Shown here: positions 6,186-7,069 of the stretch, piece by piece
How the letters are laid out: each line of letters starts with the position of its first letter
Position numbering within the stretch: the stretch's first letter is position 1
Assembly (NCBI GenBank): GCA_017462445.1
Contig: JAFTRB010000074.1
Location: 1-7,069 of the forward strand
Reading direction: 5' to 3'
Length of the DNA: 7,069 nt
DNA from: Clostridia bacterium
Lineage (GTDB): Bacteria > Bacillota_A > Clostridia > Oscillospirales > CAG-272
Made by a program: the position numbers and the translations under genes
Notes under the pieces: generated by a model
What the model saw: the letters and a program-made list of their open reading frames with translations, nothing else
Database searches by the model: none
What the model was told of the DNA's origin: nothing

Positions 6186-7069
6186 TTATTCGGTGTCCCG
6201 GGGTGCCTCGATAGTGGGCTCATCCTCAGCAGCAAGATGCTCCTCTATGGGAGGAATATCCATCTGGATTTGCTCGCTTTCGGCTTCCATTTTTGCCCTG
6301 TGCTCGTCTCTTGCGCTCTTTCTGTGCTCAGGCTGAATCTCACCCGCCTTGAGGAGTGAAATCTTTGTCAGGAAGGGACCGACGATCTCGTAGACGAGAA
6401 CAGCGAAGAGGGTGATATTAAGCACCAAATCGCCACCCTCAAGAGAAACAACCGCCTTGTTCGCCATACCGAGAGCAACACCTGCTTGGGGAAGAAGGGT
6501 GATGCCGAGGTATTTGACTATGTTGGGCTCGCATTTAGTGAGCTTGGCGCTGGAGAAGGCGCCGAGGTATTTACCTGCCGAGCGAGAGATGATGTACACG
6601 ACACCGATAAGAACTATAAGCCAGTTTGTGAAAACATTAAGCTCCAGCTCTGCTCCGCTTATAACGAAGAAGAGAACAAAGAGCGGCGCTGTCCACCTGT
6701 CTACCCTGTCCATCAGCTCTTCCGAAAAATCGCAAATATTGCAAAAGATCGTGCCGAGCATCATGCAAACGAGCAAGGAAGAAAAGCCGATATGTACGCC
6801 TTTGATTTCGAATTTAAGCATGGAAAGGGCGATGGTGAGGAACACGAACGCGACGGAAACGGAAAGGCGTTTGGACCGAGAATGGAAAAACCGTTCGCAA
6901 AGGCTGAACAAAAAGCCCATAGCCGCGCCGAGTCCAATGGAAAGCACGATTTCGAGCAACGGCTCGACGAGAATAGACACGACGGATACCGCGCCGACGG
7001 TCAATGCTTTCGCCACGCCGAACGAGATCGCAAAGAGGATCAGACCCACCGCGTCGTCGAGCGCGACGA
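6186..7069 (-). CDS. Cation:proton antiporter (CPA, Na_H_Exchanger), N-terminus outside window
   Basis: The C-terminal part of a monovalent cation:proton antiporter in the inner membrane. The frame is open to the window edge. The GTG at 7049-7047 is only the Val in VALDDAVGLILFAIS (beginning near 7067), the paired-aspartate ion-binding motif of CPA antiporters, so the true start lies beyond 7069. Several hydrophobic membrane segments follow, including the WTAPLFVLFFVISGAELEL segment typical of the family and a final LPQAGVALGM helix pair. After the last membrane segment there is a hydrophilic, Glu-rich tail of about 55 residues (KAGEIQPEHRKS to the end) rather than a recognisable TrkA-N/RCK domain. 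Codon style changes near position 6720: the upstream part is rich in GAA, AAA and NCG codons with no ATA, while the downstream part uses mainly GAG, ATA and AGC like neighbouring genes. Confidence 0.88.
   Translation of the reverse strand, partial: VALDDAVGLILFAISFGVAKALTVGAVSVVSILVEPLLEIVLSIGLGAAMGFLFSLCERFFHSRSKRLSVSVAFVFLTIALSMLKFEIKGVHIGFSSLLVCMMLGTIFCNICDFSEELMDRVDRWTAPLFVLFFVISGAELELNVFTNWLIVLIGVVYIISRSAGKYLGAFSSAKLTKCEPNIVKYLGITLLPQAGVALGMANKAVVSLEGGDLVLNITLFAVLVYEIVGPFLTKISLLKAGEIQPEHRKSARDEHRAKMEAESEQIQMDIPPIEEHLAAEDEPTIEAPRDTE

Noticed and set aside
7047..7049. GTG as the start codon of the antiporter
   Set aside because: It lies inside the conserved LDDAVGLIL ion-binding helix and the frame continues to the window edge, so the gene starts outside.

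Overview
The window looks like chromosomal DNA of a Bacillota (Clostridia-type, probably anaerobic and gut-associated) bacterium. Supporting signs are strong AGGAGG-type ribosome binding sites, sigma-A-like promoters, an encoded tRNA CCA end, U-tract terminators, and a tetrahydrofolate (THF) riboswitch in front of an ECF-type folate transporter gene. Genus cannot be read from the sequence. No phage, IS, CRISPR or defence genes are visible.

Layout. (1) 1-430 is protein-gene-free: two inverted repeats (13-28, 49-85), a bidirectional terminator (122-143), a tRNA-Ser(GCU) gene on the minus strand (151-243) and its promoter with phased upstream A-tracts (296-358). (2) 431-3031, minus strand: a tight three-gene sugar operon, read in the order XRE HTH-PfkB kinase fusion, D-lyxose/D-mannose-family cupin isomerase, class II ketose-phosphate aldolase. 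The logic is isomerise, phosphorylate, cleave, with a regulator domain built into the kinase. (3) 3032-3427: divergent intergenic region with a promoter for each side sharing an exact inverted 14-mer around the -10, then a THF riboswitch (3242-3342) and a likely Shine-Dalgarno-sequestering expression platform. (4) 3428-5588, plus strand: folT (folate ECF S component), folC (folylpolyglutamate synthase) and a MIF-family tautomerase gene, separated by 3 nt and 1 nt. FolT imports folate, FolC traps it as polyglutamate, and the riboswitch senses reduced folate. The tautomerase is an unexplained passenger. (5) 5596-5636: terminator shared by convergent genes. (6) 5635-7069, minus strand: an Idi/YfcD-like NUDIX hydrolase preceded by a CPA-family cation:proton antiporter gene cut by the window edge.

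The most interesting items are the HTH-kinase fusion heading a compact isomerase/kinase/aldolase cassette of unassigned substrate, the bacterial MIF homologue inside a riboswitch-controlled folate operon, the anti-SD pairing after the THF aptamer, and a within-gene change of codon style in the antiporter near position 6720. I see no wholly unprecedented system. The sugar cassette is the best candidate for undescribed biology.
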